DNA of 5,572 nt from Fibrobacteraceae bacterium (GCA_021443045.1 JABUUT010000044.1:14345-19916), one strand, 5' to 3'; shown: positions 1 through 5,542, counted from the first letter of the stretch. Numbers and translations: made by a program. The notes: a model not told the origin generated them from the sequence alone.

Positions 1-59
1 CGAACCGCTGACATTCTGCTTGTAAGGCAGACGCTCTGAACCAGCTGAGCTAATCGCCC
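1..59 (-). tRNA. tRNA-Val (anticodon UAC), 3' part cut off by the window edge
   Basis: Read on the minus strand from 59 down to 1, the sequence folds as a tRNA: 7-nt acceptor strand GGGCGAT, TA linker, D stem GCTC/GAGC around a 10-nt loop, anticodon stem TCTGC/GCAGA around loop CTTACAA, 5-nt variable region ATGTC, then the T-stem strand AGCGG and the start of the T loop, TTCG. The anticodon at positions 34-36 of the tRNA is TAC, giving valine. The first 59 nt are present; the rest of the T arm, the 3' acceptor strand and any encoded CCA lie left of the window. Its 5' end is only 6 nt after the stop codon of the upstream 63-aa gene, so it probably shares that gene's transcript. Confidence 0.95.
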
Positions 60-65
60 AAATTG

Positions 66-257
66 TTACTTATCCTGTTTTTTACCGCCCCATAAAATTC
101 CGATAGGAATTACAACGAGGTAGGCAAGAACCAAAATAAGAGGCGCAACTGTCAAAGACATTGGATTGTCTGCGGGACCCTGTGCTAGGCAAAGGAACCC
201 TACAACAAGTAGAAGAACACCGATAGCAATCAAAAGAAGATTCTTATGTTGTTTCAT
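66..257 (-). CDS. 63-aa two-helix inner-membrane protein, unknown function
   Basis: This encodes a very short, strongly hydrophobic protein with two predicted membrane helices, about residues 7-25 and 35-56. They are joined by a short polar loop (QGPADNPMS), and the C-terminal tail is basic (GGKKQDK). The second helix carries a pattern APLILVLAYLVVIPIGI. From memory this resembles small membrane proteins of the DUF3098-like type found in Bacteroidota, Gemmatimonadota and Fibrobacterota; I could not test that assignment, and no function is known to me. The start is well supported: an AAGGA ribosome binding site lies 7 nt upstream and a strong promoter about 40 nt upstream. The TAA stop is 6 nt from the mature 5' end of tRNA-Val, so gene and tRNA look like one transcription unit. 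The helices argue for a real gene and not a chance leader. Confidence 0.8.
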   Translation of the reverse strand: MKQHKNLLLIAIGVLLLVVGFLCLAQGPADNPMSLTVAPLILVLAYLVVIPIGILWGGKKQDK

Positions 258-264
258 TGTCTTG

Positions 265-269
265 TCCTT
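265..269 (-). promoter_or_regulatory. Shine-Dalgarno site AAGGA of the 63-aa gene
   Basis: On the minus strand AAGGA is followed by 7 nt and then the ATG at 257-255. The spacing is ideal, which fixes this start and supports the small ORF as translated. Confidence 0.75.
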
Positions 270-293
270 GCTGTTCCAACAATTACGGGCTCA

Positions 294-322
294 AATATAA
301 AAAGGTATTTTTCACTTGTCAA
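294..322 (-). promoter_or_regulatory. Near-consensus sigma70-type promoter for the 63-aa gene and tRNA-Val
   Basis: On the minus strand a perfect -35 box TTGACA (322-317) is separated by exactly 17 nt from the -10 box TATATT (299-294, 5 of 6 matches to TATAAT). Transcription would begin near 287-288, giving a 5' leader of about 30 nt with the ribosome binding site at 269-265. It is the best promoter match in the window. Phased A-tracts lie just upstream. The pairing of boxes is seen directly; activity is inferred. Confidence 0.75.
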
Positions 323-335
323 GGGATATTGCCTA

Positions 336-362
336 TTTTTTTTGAATTTTTTGATTTTTTTT
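336..362 (-). promoter_or_regulatory. Three phased A-tracts, UP-element or curved-DNA candidate
   Basis: On the minus strand there are A-runs of 8, 6 and 8 nt (362-355, 352-347, 343-336). Their centres are 9-10 bp apart, about one helical turn. Relative to the inferred start site near 288 they lie at about -48 to -74, where an alpha-CTD-binding UP element and intrinsically bent DNA are expected. Such upstream regions are typical of strong stable-RNA promoters. The sequence is not an intrinsic terminator for pgpH, because pgpH RNA would carry A-runs here, not U-runs. Confidence 0.5.
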
Positions 363-371
363 GAAAAGTCC

Positions 372-2657
372 CTATTTTTGCCCCGGATATTTTACGCGGG
401 TGTGGTAGGTGCCATCTAAACTGTGGAGGAATGCCTTTTCTAGCTTGAACAAATCCTTGATGGACAAATCACTTTCGCTAAACTGGCCTTCCATGAATTT
501 TTCCTGGATAGCCTTGTGTATCATTTCGCTGAGGGCTTCCGGGGTTGTGTCCGACATGGATCGGCTGGTGGCTTCGATAATGTCGGCCAGCATAAGGATG
601 GCGGTTTCCCTGCTTTGGGGCTTGGGGCCCTTGTAGCGGAAGTCTTCTTCCAAAACATCCTTGTCGGTGGTGGTTTCTTTGGCCTTGTTGTAGAAATACT
701 TGGCCAGGGTAGTGCCATGGTGTTCGCTAATGGCGGCGGCCACCAATTCTGGAATTTTGTATTCCTTGGCCAGCAAGTCCCCTTGTTCCACATGGCCGCA
801 GATGATTCTAACCGACTGGTAGGGGTCTAGGTTGTTATGGGGGTTTACGCCCTGTTTCTGGTTTTCGGTAAAGAATTCTGGCCTCATGGTTTTTCCAATA
901 TCGTGGTACAGAGCCTGCACGCGGACTAGCAGAGAATTGGCACCAATGCTTTCGGCAACTTTTTCGGCCAAGTTTGACACCTGAATGCTGTGGTGGAATG
1001 TACCTGGAGCCAGTTCCGATATGCGTTTGAGGGCGGGGCGGTTAAAGTCGGACATTTCCATTAGTGTAAGAACAGTGGTAACGCCAAATATTCGTTCTAT
1101 AAGGTGGATAAAGAGAACGGAGGCAACGGCGGTGCAAATGGTAATGTTGATGCTGGCTACAATCAGGGTTTGGGTGAAAGGAACAAAGCCCATGCGGTTG
1201 CGGAGCAGGAATATGACGCATATTGCGGCGGCACTTGAAAGAATGCCTGCAAGAATGGCCCAAACAAACTGGGCTCGATAACGCATACGAGAAAGTGGGT
1301 AGCAGGTAAAGCAGGTGACGAGTACCGCTGCCATCATGGCAATAAGGTCGTAACCGTTTAATATGCCGAACATCATGCCGGAGAAAAGGGCAAATGCAGT
1401 TCCTATGCGGCGGTCGTAGAGAACGGTTGCAAGCACGGGAGACAAGGCAAAGGGGTATAGCCAAGCCAGGTCAAAGTTTTCGGCGGCAGCCACAATGCCC
1501 AGCTGCTCGGAGATAATGGTCTGGTAAGAATAAACGACCCAGAAAACCACCATTTGAAGAAGGACAAGAACGATTAAGCTCCAAATTTGCCGTGGGCTTT
1601 TAAAGAACCAGCGGGAGAGTGTGGCTGAAAAATAGGAGAAGAATGCCGAAATGATAACCAAGAAAACTAAGGCGTTGCCGTATGGGGCCGTCAAGGTTCT
1701 CGACATGGCTTCTTTTTTCTGGGCTTTTTGGTAAGCGTCAATATACTCTAGAACTTCTTTGGTAATGGGCTCCCCTTGAGTTACAATTTCCATGCCACGA
1801 GGAACCATGCCCTTGATGAGCGTTACTTTGTTCTTGGCATCTTCCTGAAGTTGATGAGTTTCTTTTTCTAGATAGAAAATATTTGGAGCTGCAAATACAT
1901 ACAAGGCTTCGTAAAAGGCGCTAAGCAGTTTTTGTTCTTTGGGGAATACCGTTTGCAGGATTGCGAATGTTTCATCGATGCTACGCTGCAGAGGCTGAAT
2001 GGAGCTGCTTTCCATGGTGGTTGAATCTCTATCTTTAATAAAGGTAATGTTGGGCTTGTTGTAGATAATGTATTTAAGGTCTTGAACGTTGTAGTTGTCG
2101 CGGAATAGCTGCACTGCGGTTTCGGAACTGGCTATAAAGGTATTTGAAATACCCTTTTGAATCATCTTGTTAAAATGAGCGAACAAGGTGTCTCTGGCTT
2201 TGGAATTTTGGCTTAGAGATTTAATGGCTTGGGTGGAAAGGTGCTGCTTTAGAATTTCGTAAATTTTGGATGCCTGTTGAACTTTGTTGTGAACCGAATC
2301 CATTTCTTCGTCATCATCTTCGTCAAAGTAGCTTATTTGATTTTGTAGGGAACCGTATTGAGAGAGCTTGTGTAGGTACTGCTTAAAATCTTCAATAATG
2401 CGGTTGCTTTCGTCGATGTCGTATGCAAAAATGGCCTTTATTTTTTCGGCCGCCTTTATTCGCTCCGTGGCAATTTCTTGCTCCGACTTGGGCAATTCGA
2501 AGTTGATGGTGGAAACAATGGTTCGGGTACTTAATTGTCCCAGATAGGGGCGCTCTGCGTTTAACGCAATGTTCTTGTCTGGAAAAAGCAATAAAGCGGA
2601 GATGACGGCGAGCATCCAGCCAATAAAGAGATGGAGTTTCATTTTTCTTTTGCTCAT
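372..2657 (-). CDS. pgpH: 7TM-HD membrane phosphodiesterase, PgpH/YqfF type (probable c-di-AMP hydrolase)
   Basis: This 761-aa inner-membrane protein has the full 7TMR-HD architecture. An N-terminal anchor helix (about 9-25) is followed by an extracytoplasmic 7TMR-HDED domain (about 44-310), seven membrane helices (about 326-521) and a cytoplasmic HD domain (about 535-745). The predicted metal ligands are all present: H556 (in FHHS), H585-D586 (in HDIGK), H622, H646-H647 and D692. Their spacing matches that of Listeria PgpH as I recall it (H514, H543-D544, H580, H604-H605, D648) up to the last residue, so an active phosphodiesterase is expected. The family degrades the second messenger c-di-AMP; substrate here is inferred by homology. 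An acidic patch FDEDDDEEMD (111-120) lies in the outer domain. The ATG overlaps the phoH stop as ATGA, with an AAAGGA ribosome binding site 9 nt upstream inside phoH. No clear terminator follows the TAG stop. Confidence 0.93.
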   Translation of the reverse strand: MSKRKMKLHLFIGWMLAVISALLLFPDKNIALNAERPYLGQLSTRTIVSTINFELPKSEQEIATERIKAAEKIKAIFAYDIDESNRIIEDFKQYLHKLSQYGSLQNQISYFDEDDDEEMDSVHNKVQQASKIYEILKQHLSTQAIKSLSQNSKARDTLFAHFNKMIQKGISNTFIASSETAVQLFRDNYNVQDLKYIIYNKPNITFIKDRDSTTMESSSIQPLQRSIDETFAILQTVFPKEQKLLSAFYEALYVFAAPNIFYLEKETHQLQEDAKNKVTLIKGMVPRGMEIVTQGEPITKEVLEYIDAYQKAQKKEAMSRTLTAPYGNALVFLVIISAFFSYFSATLSRWFFKSPRQIWSLIVLVLLQMVVFWVVYSYQTIISEQLGIVAAAENFDLAWLYPFALSPVLATVLYDRRIGTAFALFSGMMFGILNGYDLIAMMAAVLVTCFTCYPLSRMRYRAQFVWAILAGILSSAAAICVIFLLRNRMGFVPFTQTLIVASINITICTAVASVLFIHLIERIFGVTTVLTLMEMSDFNRPALKRISELAPGTFHHSIQVSNLAEKVAESIGANSLLVRVQALYHDIGKTMRPEFFTENQKQGVNPHNNLDPYQSVRIICGHVEQGDLLAKEYKIPELVAAAISEHHGTTLAKYFYNKAKETTTDKDVLEEDFRYKGPKPQSRETAILMLADIIEATSRSMSDTTPEALSEMIHKAIQEKFMEGQFSESDLSIKDLFKLEKAFLHSLDGTYHTRVKYPGQK

Positions 2658-3622
2658 TTTCTTTTGTCCTTTGCTTCGTAGGCCAATAAAATGTCTTTAA
2701 CCAGGTGGTGGCGCAACACATCTGTGGATTTAAATTCAATTTGGGCGATGCCGGGAATGCCTTTTAATATTTTCATGGCGTGTTCCAGGCCTGATGTTTG
2801 CCCTTTGCCTAAATCAACCTGAGAAGTGTCGCCGGTAATGATGGCTTTGCTGTTGGGGCCAAGGCGGGTCAGGAACATCTTCATTTGAGATGTTGTGGTA
2901 TTTTGGGCTTCATCCAAAATAATGAAGGCCCTCTTTAGGGTTCGACCACGCATGTAGGCCAGAGGGGCCACTTCTATGGCTCCTTGCTCTTCGTAACGTT
3001 TAAGTTTTTCGGATGGCAAAAGCTCGGAGAGGCTGTCGTGGATGGGCCTTAAGTAGGGAGCTATTTTTTCTTTAAGGTCTCCAGGAAGAAACCCCAGGGA
3101 TTCGCCAGCTTCCACCGCAGGGCGGACTAGGCATATCCGTTCGGCTTCCTTTCGCTCCAAACTGGCAACGGCTAGAGCTACCGCCAAAAATGTTTTACCG
3201 GTGCCTGCAGGGCCTTTGGCAAAAATAATGTCGTTCTTTTCAACGGCTTTTACCAGTTCGCATTGGGATGGTGTCTTTGGGGCAACTGATATGCCAAATC
3301 GATTTCGGAATATGGGAACTGCTTCCACAAGGGCGTTTTTCGAGTTCTTCCCTTTACCTTTTACACATTCTTCTCCCAGCAACCGCGACACCTGGTCGGC
3401 GGTGTAGAAGTCTCCGTTTTTAGCGGCAATCTTCAATTGATCCAAGGTGGAAAACAGCCCATCCAGGTCGGCGCCTTTGAGGGGCTTTATAACCAAACCA
3501 GGCATTCGGGTCTGTATATCAACACAAAAACGGCTTTCCAATAATCGGAAAACCGTTTCGTTTTCACCAGAAACTATGCGCTTAAGGTTGTCGGAAAGTG
3601 AATAGCGTTTAAAATCGCTCAT
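2654..3622 (-). CDS. phoH: PhoH family P-loop ATPase (YbeZ type)
   Basis: This 322-aa cytoplasmic protein has the YbeZ/PhoH layout. A small KH-like N-terminal domain (about 9-70) is followed by a linker and a P-loop ATPase/helicase-like core (about 110-318). Visible motifs are Q120 in KTPSQ just ahead of the core, Walker A GPAGTGKT (137-144), the conserved RPAVEAGESLGFLPGD block (167-182), Walker B ILDEAQN (235-241), the sensor-like GDTSQVDL (264-271) and DVLRHHLV near the C terminus (301-308). Length and motif order are normal for the family. PhoH/YbeZ proteins bind nucleotide and are linked to RNA metabolism, usually partnering YbeY in rRNA maturation; the exact reaction is not settled. The start overlaps the upstream lipoprotein stop (ATGA) and has only a weak ribosome binding site, so translation may depend on coupling. 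It also overlaps pgpH by 4 nt; that pairing is conserved in many bacteria, but ybeY is not next here. Confidence 0.95.
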   Translation of the reverse strand: MSDFKRYSLSDNLKRIVSGENETVFRLLESRFCVDIQTRMPGLVIKPLKGADLDGLFSTLDQLKIAAKNGDFYTADQVSRLLGEECVKGKGKNSKNALVEAVPIFRNRFGISVAPKTPSQCELVKAVEKNDIIFAKGPAGTGKTFLAVALAVASLERKEAERICLVRPAVEAGESLGFLPGDLKEKIAPYLRPIHDSLSELLPSEKLKRYEEQGAIEVAPLAYMRGRTLKRAFIILDEAQNTTTSQMKMFLTRLGPNSKAIITGDTSQVDLGKGQTSGLEHAMKILKGIPGIAQIEFKSTDVLRHHLVKDILLAYEAKDKRK

Positions 3623-3924
3623 TCTTCGGCTGGACGGTCGATTGGCATTCCCAACTTATTCTTGGCATCAAAGATTTCGCGACGGAGCTTGTGGTTTTCT
3701 TCGTTAAACTGTGTAGCTTCCTGTTCGGTCTTTTTCAGCTTGTTTTCGTCAATTTCTTCTTTAGGTGCTGCCTTTTTCTTTTTTACCGGAGTGCCATCTT
3801 CGGACATTTCGGTTTCTTCACCTTCGTAATCTTCATCGGAACCGCCGTTGGAACCGGCGCAACCTGTAAAGAATGCAAATGTTAATGCAGCGAGGATAAT
3901 TTTCCAATTTTTTAAAAGTGACAT
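3619..3924 (-). CDS. Small acidic coiled-coil lipoprotein, unknown function
   Basis: This encodes 101 aa from the ATG at 3924. A charged start and hydrophobic stretch (MSLLKNWKIILAALTFAFF) lead to TGC-AG, a lipobox-like site (FTG|C, with F where L is usual), so export and lipid attachment at Cys22 are likely. The mature part opens with a flexible Gly/Ser/Asp/Glu-rich stretch, then a KKKK patch. A charged region predicted to be a coiled coil (about 55-90) precedes a short tail ending RPAEE. I do not recognise the family. The open frame extends to a TTG at 3957. I reject that start because it lies about at the inferred transcription start, has no ribosome binding site, and would put 11 polar residues before the signal peptide; the ATG has GGAG 8 nt upstream. 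It is the first gene of the operon and overlaps phoH by ATGA. Confidence 0.8.
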   Translation of the reverse strand: MSLLKNWKIILAALTFAFFTGCAGSNGGSDEDYEGEETEMSEDGTPVKKKKAAPKEEIDENKLKKTEQEATQFNEENHKLRREIFDAKNKLGMPIDRPAEE

Positions 3925-3932
3925 TAGATAGG

Positions 3933-3936
3933 CTCC
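3933..3936 (-). promoter_or_regulatory. Shine-Dalgarno site GGAG that sets the lipoprotein start
   Basis: On the minus strand GGAG is followed by 8 nt and then the ATG at 3924-3922. This decides between the ATG and the in-frame upstream TTG at 3957. Confidence 0.7.
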
Positions 3937-3957
3937 ATTGTAGTCTTTGTTGCACAA

Positions 3958-4007
3958 AATATATATAGATAAAATAAAAAAAATTGTAAAAATCTTAAAT
4001 TTTATTC
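3958..4007 (+). promoter_or_regulatory. AT-rich divergent intergenic region, promoter side of the aminopeptidase
   Basis: This almost GC-free stretch lies between two divergently transcribed units. On the plus strand the best -10-like box is TAAAAT (3970-3975), about 30 nt ahead of the ATG at 4008, but I find no convincing -35 box at normal spacing. No Shine-Dalgarno sequence precedes the ATG. Both promoters must share this short DNA, so the two units could interfere or be co-regulated. Confidence 0.3.
3962..3990 (-). promoter_or_regulatory. Probable sigma70-type promoter of the lipoprotein-phoH-pgpH operon
   Basis: On the minus strand TTTACA (3990-3985, 5 of 6 matches to TTGACA) is separated by 17 nt from TATATA (3967-3962, 4 of 6 matches to TATAAT). 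Transcription would start near 3955, leaving a leader of about 30 nt containing the GGAG site. The region is so AT-rich that -10-like boxes occur by chance, so the exact boxes are less certain than the presence of a promoter here. Confidence 0.5.
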
Positions 4008-5408
4008 ATGCAAAAGCCCATTTCCTTACAAAAAACCTATTCTCAGGCCTTTCTTTTTTCTTCTTTTTACAATTCCAAGCTTGTTTATGCCCAAAGACGT
4101 AAAAAAATGTTATCGAAATTGGATGCTCCCTGCGTTTTTGCCGGGGTGCAGGTGGAGCCTGGATGTGATGAGGCTTTTGCCTCTACATGGACCCGTTTTG
4201 TGCAAGACCCTGCCTTTTTGTTTTTAACTGGAGTGAACCAGGCGGGTTGTTACTTGCTGTTAGACCCCATCTCCAAGTCTGAGATTCTTTTTGTGCCTTA
4301 CAAGGATTCCTACAAGGAGTTTTGGATGGGTAAAAAGCTGGGCTACTACAAGAACCACAAAGAGGCCGGAGGCCGTGAAGTTGCCAAGGTAACCGGTTTT
4401 AAAAGAGTGGAACCTGCGGATAAACTTTGGGAAATTGTAGGGGAACTGTGTAATAAGAAATTGCCCTGCGATAACCAGGGAAAGGCTTACATGTACGGTT
4501 TTTTCTATGAAAAATTCAAGGGCGACCACAATGACCGGTTCTCTTTATCTTTTCGAAGATTTTTGAACAAAAAAAATGTGGGGCTACGCTCTGCTGCTTC
4601 TTTCCACTACAGTCTTCGCTTGCCTTTAGACAAAGGTCGTGTTTTGGAAGCCTTGGCTGCCCAAAAGGTAACGGACAAAGCGTTTCGAAGCTTGCTTTCT
4701 AATTTTTCCTCATTTGAAAACGAACGGGATGTGGCTCTTTTCCTGAACTACCAAATGCAGCGTGGGGGAGACGGAGACCTTGCTTTTCCGACCATCGCTG
4801 CGGGTGGAGAAAATGCTTGTTGTTTGCACTATGTAAAGAACGACGAACCCTTGGTTAAGGGTAAATTAATTTTGTTGGACTTTGGTATTCGGATAGGTAC
4901 TTTACATAGTGATATTTCGCGCACCATTCCAGTGTCGGGTAAATTTAACCCCCTTCAAAAACTGTTGTACCAAATAGTGCTAGATGCTGGGGAGGAGTAT
5001 AAAAAATGGGTAAAGCCTGGGGTAACTTTAAATGAAGTTGGAATGGTTCCCTGGAACTTTATTGTGGACCAATTGGAAACGCGCCTGGTTCAAAAATTTG
5101 GTGGTACATATAAATTAATGTACGACTGCAGGCCTCATGGGGTAAGCCACTTTATTGGGGAGCATATCCACGAGGGAGACCCTGGAAGCCGGTCTCTGGA
5201 TGTGGTTCTGGAACCGGGCATGCTTATTTCTTGTGAGCCCGGCTTGTACGGAGATTTTTGTGCCAACATCAGCGGAAAAAGGTACAAAGAAAGAATAGGA
5301 ATCCGCATTGAAGACGACCTGCTTATTACCGCCAGTGGCTACGAGAATATTTCCAGGCACATTCCTAAAACGGTGGAAGAAATAGAATTGCTAATGACTA
5401 ATGATTAA
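4008..5408 (+). CDS. pepP: Aminopeptidase P family metallopeptidase (M24B, Xaa-Pro aminopeptidase)
   Basis: This 466-aa, probably cytosolic enzyme should remove N-terminal residues that precede proline. It has an AMP_N domain (about 24-150, including DPAFLFLTG and the FWMGKKLG segment) and a C-terminal pita-bread M24 domain (about 210-455). The five ligands expected for two metal ions are present: D291, D302 (in HSDISRT), H381 (in HGVSHFIG), E410 (in SCEPG) and E435 (in GIRIEDD). The catalytic histidines matching E. coli PepP H243, H350 and H361 are H274, H377 and H388, with the same spacing. The first ligand sits in LLDFG where most members have DAG. The protein has 10 cysteines, several beside active-site segments (C271-C272, C409). 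About 24 residues precede the AMP_N domain and no ribosome binding site precedes the ATG, so the start is less certain than the rest. The gene is transcribed alone, divergent from the phoH operon. Confidence 0.92.
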   Translation: MQKPISLQKTYSQAFLFSSFYNSKLVYAQRRKKMLSKLDAPCVFAGVQVEPGCDEAFASTWTRFVQDPAFLFLTGVNQAGCYLLLDPISKSEILFVPYKDSYKEFWMGKKLGYYKNHKEAGGREVAKVTGFKRVEPADKLWEIVGELCNKKLPCDNQGKAYMYGFFYEKFKGDHNDRFSLSFRRFLNKKNVGLRSAASFHYSLRLPLDKGRVLEALAAQKVTDKAFRSLLSNFSSFENERDVALFLNYQMQRGGDGDLAFPTIAAGGENACCLHYVKNDEPLVKGKLILLDFGIRIGTLHSDISRTIPVSGKFNPLQKLLYQIVLDAGEEYKKWVKPGVTLNEVGMVPWNFIVDQLETRLVQKFGGTYKLMYDCRPHGVSHFIGEHIHEGDPGSRSLDVVLEPGMLISCEPGLYGDFCANISGKRYKERIGIRIEDDLLITASGYENISRHIPKTVEEIELLMTND

Positions 5409-5414
5409 TGCCTT

Positions 5415-5447
5415 GTCATCCTGAAGGGCATTCGCCGTGAAGGATCC
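5415..5447 (+). repeat. Palindromic intergenic repeat, copy 1 (GTCATCCTGA...GAAGGATCC)
   Basis: This is an imperfect inverted repeat starting 7 nt after the aminopeptidase stop. ATCCT (5418-5422) pairs with AGGAT (5441-5445), and an inner GGC/GCC stem (5427-5429/5434-5436) closes an ATTC loop. Between the stems are a G-A/A-G tandem mismatch and one A-T pair. A related copy lies at 5512-5542 in the same orientation. No U-run follows, so it is not a classical intrinsic terminator, although it could protect the mRNA 3' end. I recall repeats with this ATCCTGA...GAAGGATCC core scattered between genes in Fibrobacter and other phyla. Confidence 0.65.
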
Positions 5448-5454
5448 AGGGAAT

Positions 5455-5494
5455 GTCTATTTAGACGGTAGAACGGACCTTTGGTCCTATAGAC
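5455..5494 (+). repeat. Nested inverted repeat between the two palindromic copies
   Basis: GTCTAT (5455-5460) is complementary to ATAGAC (5489-5494) and encloses a perfect 5-bp hairpin GGACC-TTT-GGTCC (5475-5487). GTCTA can instead pair locally with TAGAC (5462-5466), giving two mutually exclusive folds. It contains no coding signal. It could belong to one composite repeat together with the flanking copies. Confidence 0.5.
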
Positions 5495-5507
5495 GAAAGA
5501 CGAAAGA
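5491..5507 (+). repeat. Short tandem repeat of AGACGAA (2.4 copies)
   Basis: AGACGAA occurs at 5491-5497 and 5498-5504 and continues as AGA. Its first copy overlaps the right arm of the nested inverted repeat. It is short enough to be a slippage product and may vary in copy number between strains. Confidence 0.6.
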
Positions 5508-5511
5508 TGGG

Positions 5512-5542
5512 GGCATCCTGGAGCCGTTAGGTGATAGGATCC
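5512..5542 (+). repeat. Palindromic intergenic repeat, copy 2 (GGCATCCTGGAG...GATAGGATCC)
   Basis: This is a second, diverged copy of the repeat at 5415-5447. ATCCTG (5515-5520) pairs with TAGGAT (5535-5540, one G-T), and GCC (5523-5525) pairs with GGT (5530-5532) around a GTTA loop. A GA/GA tandem mismatch between the stems matches that of copy 1, although the surrounding bases differ. It ends in the same GGATCC. The last 30 bases of the window after it show nothing I can assign. Confidence 0.6.

Noticed and set aside
336..362. T-runs on the plus strand as an intrinsic terminator
   Set aside because: Nearby genes on the left are all transcribed on the minus strand, where these become A-runs. 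No GC-rich stem precedes them in either direction.
516..830. Plus-strand open frame of 104 codons antisense to the HD domain
   Set aside because: It mirrors the GC-biased pgpH codons. The glycine-rich translation has no domain, and no promoter or ribosome binding site was seen.
1042..1464. A 140-codon open frame on the minus strand inside pgpH, in another frame
   Set aside because: It lies wholly within the membrane-domain coding region of pgpH. Its translation is rich in Arg, His, Pro and Cys with no recognisable domain, as expected of a frame shadow.
2392..2739. Minus-strand open frame bridging the phoH-pgpH junction, a possible fusion or frameshift
   Set aside because: phoH and pgpH are both full length, with normal ends joined by ATGA. 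The bridging frame has no family features and no start signal of its own.
4260..4529. Minus-strand open frame antisense to the aminopeptidase N-terminal domain
   Set aside because: The opposite strand encodes a clear AMP_N domain, and the antisense frame shows no recognisable features.
5409..5450. Intrinsic terminator for the aminopeptidase gene
   Set aside because: The hairpin stem is interrupted and no run of T follows, so a Rho-independent terminator is not supported.
5415..5542. Possible CRISPR array
   Set aside because: There are only two copies, they are diverged from each other, and no cas genes are present. The single spacer is 64 nt and itself structured, so this is an intergenic palindromic repeat.
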